A stretch of DNA of 64,000 nt from DASPLX01 sp035627375. Lineage in GTDB: Bacteria > Pseudomonadota > Gammaproteobacteria > Burkholderiales > Burkholderiaceae_D. The position numbers and the translations under genes were made by a program. Of the stretch, positions 1 through 9,405 are shown piece by piece; positions within the stretch are counted from its first letter, which is position 1, and every line of letters begins with the position of its first letter. A model generated the notes under the pieces. The model was not told where the DNA came from and made no database searches. It worked only from the letters and a program-made list of their open reading frames with translations. The DNA lies in NCBI GenBank assembly GCA_035627375.1, contig DASPLX010000054.1:1-64000 (forward strand). Direction: 5' to 3'.

Positions 1-161
1 GGATTCGCCCTGCTTCCGCTTCACCCTTGCAGGGCGCGTTTCCGCTTGCAAGCGGAAACCGTACCGCAGGCGGGCAACATGTTGCCCGAATTCCCTGCTT
101 TACCCTTGCACTCGCCTTCGATCGCCGCGGCATAAACCGCAAATCGGGGTGCGACAGACCA

Positions 162-887
162 CTAGGTCTTGTAGAAGAAGCTCATCTTGATGCCGGCTAT
201 CTCTATGGTGTCGTTATCGTTCAATTGGCGGGCTTGCGGTCCGAGCGGCTCGCCGTTGAATAAAGGGAAGCTTTCGCCCTCGACATGGGCGAGGAAAAAG
301 CCCATGGGGCGGCGCGTGAACACGGCGACTTGCACGCCCGGCTTGCCCACGGTGGTCAGATTCTTGGTCAACTCCAGGATTTTGCCTGCGTTCGCGCCGG
401 ACAATATCTGCAGCGCGGCAACGCGCGGCGGATTGGCTTGGTTGGCTTGGGCCGGCGCTGGAGCGGGAGCCGGCGCGGCGGCAAGCGGCGGGGGAGGAGC
501 CGGCGCCTGAACCGGCGGCGCCGGCGCGGCCTGAGTCGCGGCATCCGGCTTCCTTATCACCATCGTCTTGGCAAAATTGGGATACACCGTGGCGCCCGAG
601 ATCTCCGCGACATATTTGAGTTTGTGCTTGCCGATCTCGATGACGTCGTTGTGGCGCAACAACTGTTTTCGCACGGCCTGCCCATTGACCAGCGTGCCGT
701 TGGTCGAATTCAGATCCTCGATGACGGAATCGTTCTGGACGGTGACAATGACGGCGTGTTCGCCGGAGACGGCCAGGTTATCCACTTGGATATCGTTCTC
801 GGGACGGCGGCCGATCGTCATGCGCTCCTTGTTCAGGGCGAATGTTTTCAGCACGGTATTCTCGAAGCTCAAGATCAGTTTTGCCAT
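162..887 (-). CDS. FHA-domain protein with degenerate second FHA-like module
   Basis: A cytoplasmic phosphothreonine-reading adaptor of about 241 residues. The N-terminal FHA domain is clear: GRRPENDIQVDN near residue 26, SGEHA, then NSTNGTLVNG. A Pro/Ala-rich linker (about residues 115-145) leads to a C-terminal module ending in NDNDTIEIAG that looks like a second, degenerate FHA fold. The start at 887 begins MAKLILSFENT, the usual FHA entry; an in-frame start 15 codons upstream adds unrelated residues. A PP2C phosphatase lies upstream on the same strand, 192 bases away. FHA/PP2C pairs normally act with a Ser/Thr kinase in type VI secretion or cell-envelope signalling; no kinase is present in the window, so the pathway is inference. 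Confidence 0.88.
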   Translation of the reverse strand: MAKLILSFENTVLKTFALNKERMTIGRRPENDIQVDNLAVSGEHAVIVTVQNDSVIEDLNSTNGTLVNGQAVRKQLLRHNDVIEIGKHKLKYVAEISGATVYPNFAKTMVIRKPDAATQAAPAPPVQAPAPPPPLAAAPAPAPAPAQANQANPPRVAALQILSGANAGKILELTKNLTTVGKPGVQVAVFTRRPMGFFLAHVEGESFPLFNGEPLGPQARQLNDNDTIEIAGIKMSFFYKT

Positions 888-1079
888 GTCCCAATCCCAA
901 GAAAATTTCCCGACCGCTCGTGTTCCAAGCAAGGTCGTGTTGCGGCGCCGTGTGCCGGGCTGGCAGGTAGTGGAAAAACTGCTGCGCGGTTCAATCTCGT
1001 GGTCTGCGGCGCTCTGCGTATACTGCGCGCGCTCATCGGCCTCGATCTCGATCCGCTCGCGGCGTTTCTCAACAGCCTG

Positions 1080-1883
1080 CTAGGCCGAGAAAGTTCTTTC
1101 CTGCGCAAAACTCTTGCTCACCCGCACTAATATTACCGACACATTATCACTGCCGCCAGCATCATTCGCAGCTTGCACCAGTTGTTGTGCAGTCAATTCG
1201 AGATTCGCCTTCAGCGCCGCTACTGTCATTTCGATATCGTCGTCGGCGATCATGCCGTGCAGGCCGTCCGAACAAAGCAGGAAGATATCGCCGGGCAGCA
1301 CGTCGTGGCATCGAATTTCGCCTTCTTCCTCTGGGGTAACCCCGAGAGCGCGGGTCACCAGGTTCTTGTTATTCGATAAATGCGCATCTTCCTTGCGGAT
1401 CATTCCGGCGTCGATCTGCTCCTGCAGCAGCGAGTGATCGTGGGTGAGCTGTTCCAGGATATCGTTGCGCAGCCGATACAGGCGGGAGTCGCCGGCGTGC
1501 GCCACGATCAGGGTATCGTCGTAAAACAGGCCGGCCACCAGCGTCGTGCCCATCTCCGCGCACGCGGGATCGTTTTGCGCCGCCGCATGGATAGCGGCAT
1601 TCGTCTTGCCGATCTGCTCGTGGAGCATCGACTGCAGGACCGACAAGGCCGCGGCGCGATCGAGGCTCTTCAGTGCTTCGGTGGGCCACGCCTGCTTGAC
1701 GCCGGCGACCAGGGTCGAGACCGCCATGCCGCTGGCGACGCCTCCGGCGTTGTAGCCGCCCATGCCGTCGGCCAGCACGACCAGGCCGGTCTCCGGGCAC
1801 GCCCCGATGCTGTCCTCGTTGCGTTCCCGGAGCTGGCCCGGATCGGTGAGGCTTGCGATTTGAAGTGCTTCGGTCAGCGCCAA
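1080..1883 (-). CDS. PP2C-family protein serine/threonine phosphatase
   Basis: A 267-residue Mn/Mg-dependent phosphatase of the Stp1/PppA type that would remove phosphate from Ser/Thr residues. The PP2C motifs appear in order: RERNEDS near the N-terminus, ADGMGGYNAG, MGTT, AHAGDSRLYR, DHSLL, TRALG, CSDGLHGM and GGSDNVSVI, so all metal-binding aspartates are present. The start codon is TTG at 1883, chosen because GGGAGG lies 4-5 bases before it and because the protein then begins right at the conserved domain. The FHA gene downstream suggests a shared phospho-signalling role, as in the PppA/Fha control of type VI secretion, but that link is inferred. Confidence 0.92.
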   Translation of the reverse strand: MALTEALQIASLTDPGQLRERNEDSIGACPETGLVVLADGMGGYNAGGVASGMAVSTLVAGVKQAWPTEALKSLDRAAALSVLQSMLHEQIGKTNAAIHAAAQNDPACAEMGTTLVAGLFYDDTLIVAHAGDSRLYRLRNDILEQLTHDHSLLQEQIDAGMIRKEDAHLSNNKNLVTRALGVTPEEEGEIRCHDVLPGDIFLLCSDGLHGMIADDDIEMTVAALKANLELTAQQLVQAANDAGGSDNVSVILVRVSKSFAQERTFSA

Positions 1884-1998
1884 GTTGCCTCCCGTAAAAA
1901 GAGATCGACGAGGCCGGTGGTTTCTTGCATCATTCCCCGTCGTTCAGCGATTGAAGAGACTGCGGCGGGCGGGCCGCCCGGATGCCGTGGCGGCTGCC

Positions 1999-2499
1999 TC
2001 AGGCCTGCTCGAGGAAGCGCAGCAAGCCCTTCAGGGCATGCACGACGGTCTGTTCGCGTACCGCGCGGCGGTCGCCGGCGAAAACGAGGCGCTCGGTATG
2101 GGTGCGTTCGATATGCAGATCATGTTCGATGGACCAACCGAAACACACGGTGCCGACCGGCTTGCCGGGAACCGCGCCGCCGGGGCCGGCGATGCCCGTG
2201 GTCGACAGCGCGACATGTGCGTTGCTGCAGGCGATCATGCCTTCGGCCATGGCGCCGGCGACTTCCTCGCTGACGGCGCCGCATTGTGCGATCAATGCGG
2301 CCGGCACGTCGAGCAGCTCCGTTTTCGATGCGTTCGAATAGGCGACGATGCCGCAATCGAACCATTCGGAGGAACCGGCGATTTCGGTGATCGCCTGAGC
2401 GATGCCGCCACCGCTGCAGGATTCCGCCGTGGCAAGCAGCAATCCCCTGGCCTGAAGAGCACGGCCTGCGCGGATCGCCAGATCGATGATGTCATCCAT
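1999..2499 (-). CDS. pncC: CinA-family nicotinamide-nucleotide amidohydrolase
   Basis: A 166-residue stand-alone CinA C-terminal domain that deamidates nicotinamide mononucleotide to nicotinate mononucleotide in pyridine-nucleotide salvage. Family motifs seen: TAESCSGGGIAQ near residue 25, GIVAYSNASK, STTGIAGPGG and KPVGTVCFGW. Length fits PncC enzymes of 160-170 residues. Start at 2499 is set by GAGGAG eight bases upstream; a longer in-frame start adds 16 residues that do not look conserved. In related bacteria it commonly follows thiL-pgpA; here a Cache-domain gene on the other strand sits between. Confidence 0.93.
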   Translation of the reverse strand: MDDIIDLAIRAGRALQARGLLLATAESCSGGGIAQAITEIAGSSEWFDCGIVAYSNASKTELLDVPAALIAQCGAVSEEVAGAMAEGMIACSNAHVALSTTGIAGPGGAVPGKPVGTVCFGWSIEHDLHIERTHTERLVFAGDRRAVREQTVVHALKGLLRFLEQA

Positions 2500-2752
2500 G
2501 TGCTTCACTCCTCGTCTCGATGGGCCGATGCCGGAACTGCGCGGCACTGTCTGGTTTGATTACTTTACCACCGCGTATGCCGCTTGCAGAAGCAAACTCG
2601 AGCCGGGAATGCGAATCTTGTCACCCGAATATGGCATTCGTCGCATTCGCGGCCTAAAGTGGGTTCATCCGCCAGCCGCCTCGGGCGGACCGGGAGTGCG
2701 TTTTCGGGCGCGGCGCGTCGGAACGGATCACAACCTTCGGGAGGAGAGCGAC

Positions 2753-3214
2753 ATGATCAGACTGTTGAAGTGGCTGGTGGTGGGTTTGTCGATTGTTGTG
2801 TTGCAGCCCGCGACGGCGGGAGAGCGCGGGACGCCGGACGAAGCGATTGCGATGGTCAAGCGCGCCGCCGCCTACGTGAAGGAGCACGGCAAGGACAAGG
2901 CGTTCGCCGAGTTCAACAATCCGAAAGGGCAGTTCGTCGATCGCGACATGTATATCTTCGCCTTTCTCGCCAACGGCGACGGCATCGAGCGCGCCAACGG
3001 GGCGAACATCAAGCTGGTCGGAAAATACCTGCTCGACTTGAAAGATGCTGACGGCAAGTTCATGGTGCGGGAGTTCTTCGAGGTCGCCAACGGCAAGGGG
3101 CGCGGCTGGGTCGATTACAAGTGGCCCAATCCGGTGACCAAGACGATCGAGGCGAAGTCGACCTATATCGAGAAGGTCGACGACGTGATTCTCGGTTGCG
3201 GCATCTATAAGTGA
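2753..3214 (+). CDS. Small secreted single-Cache-domain protein
   Basis: A 153-residue exported protein. Residues 1-23 are a Sec signal peptide (MIRLLKWLVVGLSIVVLQ, likely cut after ATA). The rest matches stand-alone single-Cache sensory domains: an N-terminal helix with KRAAAYVKEHGKDKA, then RDMYIFAFLANGD and the closing GWVDYKWPNP and ILGCGIYK typical of the family. It would sit in the periplasm and bind a small ligand; no kinase or chemoreceptor is attached. GGGAGGAG lies seven bases before the ATG. It is transcribed opposite to pncC and pgpA. Confidence 0.9.
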   Translation: MIRLLKWLVVGLSIVVLQPATAGERGTPDEAIAMVKRAAAYVKEHGKDKAFAEFNNPKGQFVDRDMYIFAFLANGDGIERANGANIKLVGKYLLDLKDADGKFMVREFFEVANGKGRGWVDYKWPNPVTKTIEAKSTYIEKVDDVILGCGIYK

Positions 3215-3245
3215 ACCGACGGCCGCCGTCCCGTCGGACGCGGCC

Positions 3246-3782
3246 TCAGCCGACGGTCCGCCACAGGGCGAACAGCAGCAGCGTGTAGAACGCCGCGACG
3301 ATGTCGTCCCACATCACGCCGAAGCCGCCCTTGAAGCGCCGGTCGAAATGACGGATCGGCGCCGGCTTCACCATGTCGAAGAATCGGAACCACAGGAAAG
3401 CCCAGAACTGCGTCCGTGCCGAATCCGGCGTGATGAACAGCAGGACCAGCCAGAAGGCGATGATCTCGTCCCACACCATGCTGCCGTGGTCGGCGACGCC
3501 GAGGTCGCGCCCGGTCTTGTGGCAGGCCCAGATGCCGATCGCGAAGCCGGCGGCGATGATGACGGCCCAGGCCGCCGGCGTGAAGAAATCCGGCCAGCGC
3601 GACGTCAGCACCGAGAAGGATAACCACGCGAACAGCGTGCCCACCGTGCCGGGAACGATCGGCGACAGGCCGCTGCCGAAGCCCTGGGCGATCAGGTGGG
3701 CGGGATGCAACATCATGAAGCGGCCGTCCGGGCGCGCGAGGGGCGCGGATTGCGCGCCGGGGTCTGATGGTGGCGTGATCAT
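3246..3782 (-). CDS. pgpA: Phosphatidylglycerophosphatase A
   Basis: A 178-residue inner-membrane lipid phosphatase converting phosphatidylglycerophosphate to phosphatidylglycerol. Family features: the GFGSGLSPIVPGTVGTL segment near residue 35, an acidic VWDEIIAFW motif near residue 105, and FRFFDMVKPAPIRHFD followed by GVMWDDIVAA, which carry the conserved acidic residues. Several hydrophobic segments span the membrane. Its ATG overlaps the thiL stop by four bases (ATGA), so the two are translationally coupled, an arrangement common in Proteobacteria. Confidence 0.94.
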   Translation of the reverse strand: MITPPSDPGAQSAPLARPDGRFMMLHPAHLIAQGFGSGLSPIVPGTVGTLFAWLSFSVLTSRWPDFFTPAAWAVIIAAGFAIGIWACHKTGRDLGVADHGSMVWDEIIAFWLVLLFITPDSARTQFWAFLWFRFFDMVKPAPIRHFDRRFKGGFGVMWDDIVAAFYTLLLFALWRTVG

Positions 3783-4744
3783 GAAGCGAAATGGTCGAAG
3801 GAGCGCAGTTCCAGGTGCAGCGCCCGGCCTTGGGCATCGAGAATGCGCAAGCCTGGCCGGGCATCGATCGTGCCGATGCGCGTCACCGCCGTCGCGGCCG
3901 CTTGCCCGGCCGCGAGCACGGCGGCGCGCGCGGCGGCGGGCGCGGTGAAGCAGAGTTCATAGTCGTCGCCGCCGGCGAGAGCGAAGCGGCGGCGCAAGTC
4001 TTGCGGTTGATGGGACAGCATCGAACCCGCGGGCAGCGCGTCGGCGTCGATGGTCGCGCCGGCTCGCGAGCGTTCCAGGATGTGGCCGAGATCGCCGACC
4101 AGGCCGTCCGAGATGTCGATCGCCGCATGCGCGATGCCGCGCAAGGCCAAGCCGAGTTCGATGCGCGGCGCCGGCGCATGCATGCGTGATCCGGCGGCTT
4201 CGAGCGCGGCCGGATCGAGCGTCAGCTCGCCGCGGTATCCGGCCAGGGCCAGGCGCGCCTCGCCGAGCGAGCCGGAAATCCAGATATCGTCGCCCGGCGC
4301 GGCGGCGTCGCGCCGCAGCGCCTGGGACGCCGGCACCTCGCCGAATACGGTGATGCAGATATTGAGCGGCCCCTTGGTCGTATCGCCGCCGATCAATTCG
4401 CAGCCATGCCGGTCGGCCAGCGAGAACATGCCGCCGGCGAACGCGGCGAGCCAGTCGTCGCGCGCCTCCGGCAAGGAGAAGGCGAGCGTGAACGCCAGCG
4501 GCTTGGCGCCCATCGCCGCCAGGTCGGACAGGTTGACCGCCAGGCATTTGTGGCCGAGCAGCCGAGGATCGGCGCCGGCGAAGAAATGGCGGCCTTCGAC
4601 TAGCATGTCGGTGGAAACGGCGAGCTGCTGGCCGGGCGCTGGCGCCAGCAGGGCGCAATCGTCGCCGACGCCGAGCCCGGTGCGGCTGCCCGGGCGCGAC
4701 GGGCGGGTGAAGTAGCGCGCGATCAATTCGAATTCGGACGGCAT
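3779..4744 (-). CDS. thiL: Thiamine-monophosphate kinase
   Basis: A 321-residue cytoplasmic kinase that phosphorylates thiamine monophosphate to thiamine pyrophosphate, the last step of cofactor synthesis. Motifs: GVGDDCALL near residue 25, STDMLVEGRHFF, GGDTTKGP (nucleotide and Mg binding) and DISDGLVGDL. The start at 4744 gives MPSEFELIARYF, the normal ThiL N-terminus; a start 24 codons upstream adds a basic stretch not expected in the family. It overlaps pgpA downstream and lies 68 bases after the rubredoxin-reductase stop. Confidence 0.95.
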   Translation of the reverse strand: MPSEFELIARYFTRPSRPGSRTGLGVGDDCALLAPAPGQQLAVSTDMLVEGRHFFAGADPRLLGHKCLAVNLSDLAAMGAKPLAFTLAFSLPEARDDWLAAFAGGMFSLADRHGCELIGGDTTKGPLNICITVFGEVPASQALRRDAAAPGDDIWISGSLGEARLALAGYRGELTLDPAALEAAGSRMHAPAPRIELGLALRGIAHAAIDISDGLVGDLGHILERSRAGATIDADALPAGSMLSHQPQDLRRRFALAGGDDYELCFTAPAAARAAVLAAGQAAATAVTRIGTIDARPGLRILDAQGRALHLELRSFDHFAS

Positions 4745-4812
4745 TCCGCGATTGTACCGAAGCGCGGCCGGCCGGCGACTGCGTTGACTTTTTTGCGTCG
4801 CCGGCGATTCGC

Positions 4813-6006
4813 TCAAGCGGGAAGCGTCGGACGCAGGGCGGTTTGGGCGCCGCCCAATTCGGCCAGCAATTGCTGCCGTTTGCCGGCCTCTTGCGGCGCG
4901 ACGCCGAAACCGCGCATGACGCCCTGCGCATCATAGAAGCGGCAGATGGTGTGCGGTCCGTCGACCTGGGTATGCCATTGCCCCGCCGCCGCTACTTCCG
5001 GGGGCGGCGGCACGAGCGCCAGCGGGAAGCTCGGCGTCTTGACGATGACCGGGGCCGGCTTGAGTTCGATGTCGGTCGGATGCCCGGCCAGGGTGCGCGC
5101 GATCGCCCGCGCCGCCGTCATCAGCGGCGCGATATAAGGCAGGGCGCGCGCGCTTCCATCCTCGCAAGCATATTCGGCGCCGTCGCCGACCGCGAACACA
5201 TCCTCGGCGCTGGTTTGGCCGCGGCGATCGACGGTGATGCCGCGCCCGGTCTTCAGTTGCGCCGACTGCGCCAGGCTCAGATCGGCGCGCAGCCCGACCG
5301 CCGACAGGACGACGCCGGTATCGAAGCTGCTGCCGTCGGCCAGCGTCACGCGCAATGCCTCGCCGTTGCGGTCGACGCGCGTCGCGGTCGTGCCCAGGCG
5401 CATCGTCACGCCGCGCGTCGAGAGCGCGGCATGCAAACCTTCCGACAATGCCGGCGCGGCCAGGGCGGCCAGCGGCACGGGATTCGGATCGACCAGCGTG
5501 ACGCCGTAGCCGGCGCCGGCCAGGTCGTCCGCGAATTCGCAACCGATCAGGCCGGCGCCGAGAATCGTGACGTGTCTGCGGGCGGCGGCGAGCCGCGCGC
5601 GAAAATACGCATAGTCGCCCACATGGTTGACCGATATCACGTCCTCCGCGGCGTCGCCCTCCAGCGCGAGGCGGATCGGCCGGGCGCCGGTGGCCAGGAC
5701 CAGCTTGCCGTATTCGTAGTCGCCGGCGCTGGTCGCGATGGTCTTGTTCGCGGCATCGATGTACTTGACCAATGTCGCGGTCAGCACGGTCGCGTTCAGT
5801 TGGGCGGCCAGTTGCGATGCGGCCTGGGTTACCAGCTGCGAAGCCCCCTTGCCGAGCGCGAACGCATTCGACAGCATCGGTTTCGAATAGAAACCGCCGT
5901 CGTCCGCCGTCACGATGATCAGCGGTGTCGCGGTATCGAGCTTGCGGAACTCGCGGGCGACGGTATAGCCCGCGAGACCGGTGCCGACGATGATGACTGG
6001 TTTCAT
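4813..6006 (-). CDS. Rubredoxin reductase-like FAD/NAD(P) oxidoreductase
   Basis: A 397-residue pyridine-nucleotide-disulfide-type flavoprotein. FAD-binding GTGLAGYTVAREF opens the protein; the NAD(P)-binding GAGLIGCEFADDLAGAG lies near residue 145, and FAVGDGAEYA near residue 270 closes the FAD site. No redox-active CxxC is present, as in rubredoxin and ferredoxin reductases. Its ATG is two bases after the rubredoxin stop, so electrons very probably run NAD(P)H to this enzyme to rubredoxin to rubrerythrin. Start at 6006 is fixed by the nucleotide-binding motif at the N-terminus. Confidence 0.92.
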   Translation of the reverse strand: MKPVIIVGTGLAGYTVAREFRKLDTATPLIIVTADDGGFYSKPMLSNAFALGKGASQLVTQAASQLAAQLNATVLTATLVKYIDAANKTIATSAGDYEYGKLVLATGARPIRLALEGDAAEDVISVNHVGDYAYFRARLAAARRHVTILGAGLIGCEFADDLAGAGYGVTLVDPNPVPLAALAAPALSEGLHAALSTRGVTMRLGTTATRVDRNGEALRVTLADGSSFDTGVVLSAVGLRADLSLAQSAQLKTGRGITVDRRGQTSAEDVFAVGDGAEYACEDGSARALPYIAPLMTAARAIARTLAGHPTDIELKPAPVIVKTPSFPLALVPPPPEVAAAGQWHTQVDGPHTICRFYDAQGVMRGFGVAPQEAGKRQQLLAELGGAQTALRPTLPA

Positions 6007-6008
6007 TT

Positions 6009-6173
6009 TCAGATCTCGACCATTTCGAAATCGGCCTTGGTGACGCCGCACTCCGGGCAGCCCCAGTCGGCCGGGATGTCGTCCCAGCGCGTGCCCGGCG
6101 CGATGCCGTCCTCCGGCAAGCCGGCGGCCTCGTCGTAGACAAAGCCGCAAACGATGCATTGGTAGGTTTTCAT
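6009..6173 (-). CDS. Rubredoxin
   Basis: A 54-residue one-iron electron carrier. Both metal knuckles are intact: CIVCG at residues 6-10 and CPECG near residue 39, with the GTRWDDIPADW segment conserved between them. It starts at the ATG at 6173 (MKTYQCIVCG); a longer frame reading upstream runs antisense through the rubrerythrin region and is not believable. It sits between rubrerythrin (55 bases upstream) and its reductase (two bases downstream) as the middle of an oxygen/peroxide defence operon. Confidence 0.96.
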   Translation of the reverse strand: MKTYQCIVCGFVYDEAAGLPEDGIAPGTRWDDIPADWGCPECGVTKADFEMVEI

Positions 6174-6228
6174 GGTGATCCCCTTTCGTATATTGAATGG
6201 ATTGGTCGTCGACGCGAAGGCGGCCGTC

Positions 6229-6702
<474 letters not shown>

Positions 6703-6881
6703 GATGCTCTCCTATCGGGTTGAGGATTGGATTACGGAATTACGTTTCGCAATCAATGTGAAGAGAATGATAGCCATCACAAATCAATAAATGAAATTGA
6801 TTGTTCAAATGAGTTTAATAGTTTTCCTGCTGCGCGGTAAATCCAGTTATTTGACCGGCATCAATGTTTCCCTTATTTCAT

Positions 6882-6951
6882 AGAGGGGGCGGCTTATACC
6901 GAACATGCATGAAGTTCGTACAAATACGTATAAGAGGCATATACCCCCTCT
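6882..6951. promoter_or_regulatory. Nested inverted repeats in the rubrerythrin/maeB divergent control region
   Basis: The 303-base gap 6703-7005 is strikingly AT-rich for this genome. Within it an outer inverted repeat AGAGGGGG (6882-6889) / CCCCCTCT (6944-6951) encloses CTTATAC (6893-6899) / GTATAAG (6928-6934) and GAAC (6901-6904) / GTTC (6914-6917). A TAGAAT hexamer just right of it (about 6954-6959) could be a -10 box for maeB. The symmetry suggests an operator or an RNA hairpin; no known regulator site is recognised. Confidence 0.45.
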
Positions 6952-7005
6952 GCTAGAATCGTATGCTTTCCGTAAGTCATAGTCATAGAAGGAAGGCCGG
7001 TAAGC

Positions 7006-9318
7006 ATGGATTCCCTGATTGCCCAGAAAGAGGAAGTTCGCCAGCAACTTCGCCAAGCAGCGCTCGAATATCACGAATTTCCCACACCCGGCAAAATCAG
7101 CGTTACTCCCACCAAGCAACTGACCAACCAGCGCGACCTGGCCCTGGCGTATTCGCCGGGCGTCGCCGCGGCCTGCGAGGAGATCGTCGCCGATCCGGCC
7201 AATGCGTTCAAATACACGGCGCGCGGCAACCTGGTCGCCGTCATTTCCAACGGCACCGCCGTGCTCGGCCTCGGCAATATCGGCCCGCTGGCATCCAAGC
7301 CTGTGATGGAGGGCAAGGCGGTCCTGTTCAAGAAATTCGCCGGCATCGACGTCTTCGACATCGAGATCAACGAAACCGACCCCGACAAGCTGTGCGACAT
7401 CATCGCCGCGCTGGAGCCGACGTTCGGCGGCATCAACCTGGAGGACATCAAGGCGCCCGAGTGTTTCTATATCGAGCGCAAGCTGCGCGAGCGGATGAAG
7501 ATCCCGGTCTTTCACGACGACCAGCACGGCACGGCGATCATCGTCGGCGCGGCCATCCTGAACGGCTTGAAAGTGGTCGGCAAGGATCTCAAGAAATGCA
7601 AATTGGTCGTATCCGGCGCCGGCGCGGCGGCCTTGGCCTGCCTTGACCTGCTGGTCGATCTCGGCTTCCCGCTCGAAAACATCTGGGTGACCGATCTCGC
7701 CGGCGTGGTTTACAAGGGCCGCGCCGAACTGATGGATCCGGACAAGGCGCGCTTCGCGCAAGACACGCCGCTGCGCAGCCTCGGCGAAGTCATTCCCGAT
7801 GCCGACATTTTCCTCGGCCTGTCCGCCGCCGGCGTGCTCAAGCCCGAGATGGTCAAGCAGATGGCCGCCAGGCCGCTGGTGCTGGCGCTCGCCAATCCGA
7901 CGCCGGAAATCCTGCCGGAAGAGGTGAAGGCGGTGCGCGACGACGCCGTGATCGCGACCGGCCGCTCTGACTATCCGAACCAGGTCAACAACGTCCTGTG
8001 TTTCCCTTATATCTTCCGCGGCGCTCTCGATTCGGGCGCCACCACGATCACGCGCGAGATGGAGATCGCGGCCGTGCATGCGATCGCCGATCTGGCGCAG
8101 GCCGAGCAATCCGACATCGTCGCCACCGCCTACGGCATCAGCAACCTGTCCTTCGGCCCGGAATACGTCATTCCCAAGCCCTTCGATCCGCGCCTGATGA
8201 TGAAGATCGCGCCGGCGGTCGCCAAGGCGGCGGAAGAGTCGGGCGTGGCTTCGCGCCCGATCGCGGACCTGCAGGCCTACGCGGACCGCTTGCAGCAATT
8301 CGTCTATCACAGCGGCACGTTCATGAAGCCGATCTTCCAGATCGCCAAGAAGGCGCCGGCCGGCAAGAAACGCATCGTGTTCGCCGAAGGCGAGGAAGAG
8401 CGCGTGCTGCGCGCGGTGCAGATCGTCGTCGACGAGAAGCTCGCCAAGCCGATCCTGGTCGGCCGTCCGGCCGTGCTGCAGCAGCGCATCGAGAAATTCG
8501 GCCTGCGCATCAAGCCCGAGATCGACTTCGACGTCATCAACCCCGAGTACGACGAGCGCTACCGCGATTACTGGCAAACCTATCTCGACCTGACGCGCCG
8601 CAAGGGCATCACCGAGCAATACGCCAAGCTCGAGATGCGCCGCCGCCATACCTTGATCGGTTCGATGATGATCCGCAAGGGCGATGCCGACGGCATGATT
8701 TGCGGCACCTACGGCACGACCGACCTGCACCTGAAATACATCGAGCAGGTGCTCGGCAAACGCGACGGCGTGAACGTCTATGCCGCGATGAACGCCTTGA
8801 TCCTGCCGGATCGCCAGGTGGTGCTGGTCGATACCCACGTCAACGAGAATCCGACAGCATCGCAACTCGCCGAGATCACGATCCTGGCGGCGGAGGAAAT
8901 GCGCCGCTTCGGCGTGATGCCGCGCGTGGCGCTGCTGTCGCATTCGAATTTCGGCACCAGCAACAGCGAGTCGGCGCGCAAGATGCGCGAAGTGCTCGCC
9001 ATCGTGCGCGAACTGTCGCCCGACCTCGAAATCGACGGCGAAATGCACGGCGACACCGCGCTCAACGGCGCCCTGATGCGCAAGACCATGCCGGATACGC
9101 CGCTCAAGGGCGACGCCAACCTGCTCGTCCTGCCGAACATCGATGCCGCCAATATTTCCTACAACCTGTTGAAGGTCGCGGCCGGCAACGGCATCGCGAT
9201 CGGCCCGATCCTGCTCGGCTGCGCCAAGCCCGTGCATGTGCTGACGCCGTCGGCGACGGTGCGCCGCATCGTCAACATGACGGCGCTGTGCGTGGTGGAT
9301 GCCGTATCGGAGCGCTGA
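7006..9318 (+). CDS. maeB: NADP-dependent malic enzyme with phosphotransacetylase-like domain
   Basis: A 770-residue cytoplasmic enzyme that decarboxylates malate to pyruvate with NADP reduction, feeding gluconeogenesis and NADPH supply. Residues 1-160 form the malic N-domain (AYSPGVAAACEEI, DVFDIEINETDPDK, FHDDQHGTAII). Residues 165-400 form the dinucleotide-binding domain (VSGAGAAALACLDLL; ATGRSDYPNQVNNVLCFPY). Residues 430-765 are the phosphotransacetylase-like domain (RIVFAEGEEERVLRA, GMICGTYG), which in MaeB binds acetyl-CoA as an allosteric effector and is not catalytic. Length is standard for the fused class. AAGGAAGG precedes the ATG. A hairpin terminator follows the stop. Confidence 0.97.
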   Translation: MDSLIAQKEEVRQQLRQAALEYHEFPTPGKISVTPTKQLTNQRDLALAYSPGVAAACEEIVADPANAFKYTARGNLVAVISNGTAVLGLGNIGPLASKPVMEGKAVLFKKFAGIDVFDIEINETDPDKLCDIIAALEPTFGGINLEDIKAPECFYIERKLRERMKIPVFHDDQHGTAIIVGAAILNGLKVVGKDLKKCKLVVSGAGAAALACLDLLVDLGFPLENIWVTDLAGVVYKGRAELMDPDKARFAQDTPLRSLGEVIPDADIFLGLSAAGVLKPEMVKQMAARPLVLALANPTPEILPEEVKAVRDDAVIATGRSDYPNQVNNVLCFPYIFRGALDSGATTITREMEIAAVHAIADLAQAEQSDIVATAYGISNLSFGPEYVIPKPFDPRLMMKIAPAVAKAAEESGVASRPIADLQAYADRLQQFVYHSGTFMKPIFQIAKKAPAGKKRIVFAEGEEERVLRAVQIVVDEKLAKPILVGRPAVLQQRIEKFGLRIKPEIDFDVINPEYDERYRDYWQTYLDLTRRKGITEQYAKLEMRRRHTLIGSMMIRKGDADGMICGTYGTTDLHLKYIEQVLGKRDGVNVYAAMNALILPDRQVVLVDTHVNENPTASQLAEITILAAEEMRRFGVMPRVALLSHSNFGTSNSESARKMREVLAIVRELSPDLEIDGEMHGDTALNGALMRKTMPDTPLKGDANLLVLPNIDAANISYNLLKVAAGNGIAIGPILLGCAKPVHVLTPSATVRRIVNMTALCVVDAVSER

Positions 9319-9345
9319 GCGGCGGCCGCGCACGGAGCACATAAC

Positions 9346-9383
9346 AAAAAAGCCGTTTCCGCGTCGGCGGGAACGGCTTTTTT
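9346..9383. terminator. Bidirectional intrinsic terminator after maeB
   Basis: AAAAAAGCCGTTTCC pairs with GGGAACGGCTTTTTT around an eight-base loop, with one G-T pair. The A-run on the left and T-run on the right let it serve maeB (plus) and the tssQ-like gene (minus), which converge here. Confidence 0.9.
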
Positions 9384-9405
9384 CATCGATTGCGCGGAGG
9401 GAGCG

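Noticed and set aside
6847..9342. Open frame of 831 codons antisense to maeB
   Set aside because: It mirrors the codon structure of a well-conserved enzyme on the plus strand, has His/Arg/Asp-rich composition and no domain; a GC-skewed shadow.
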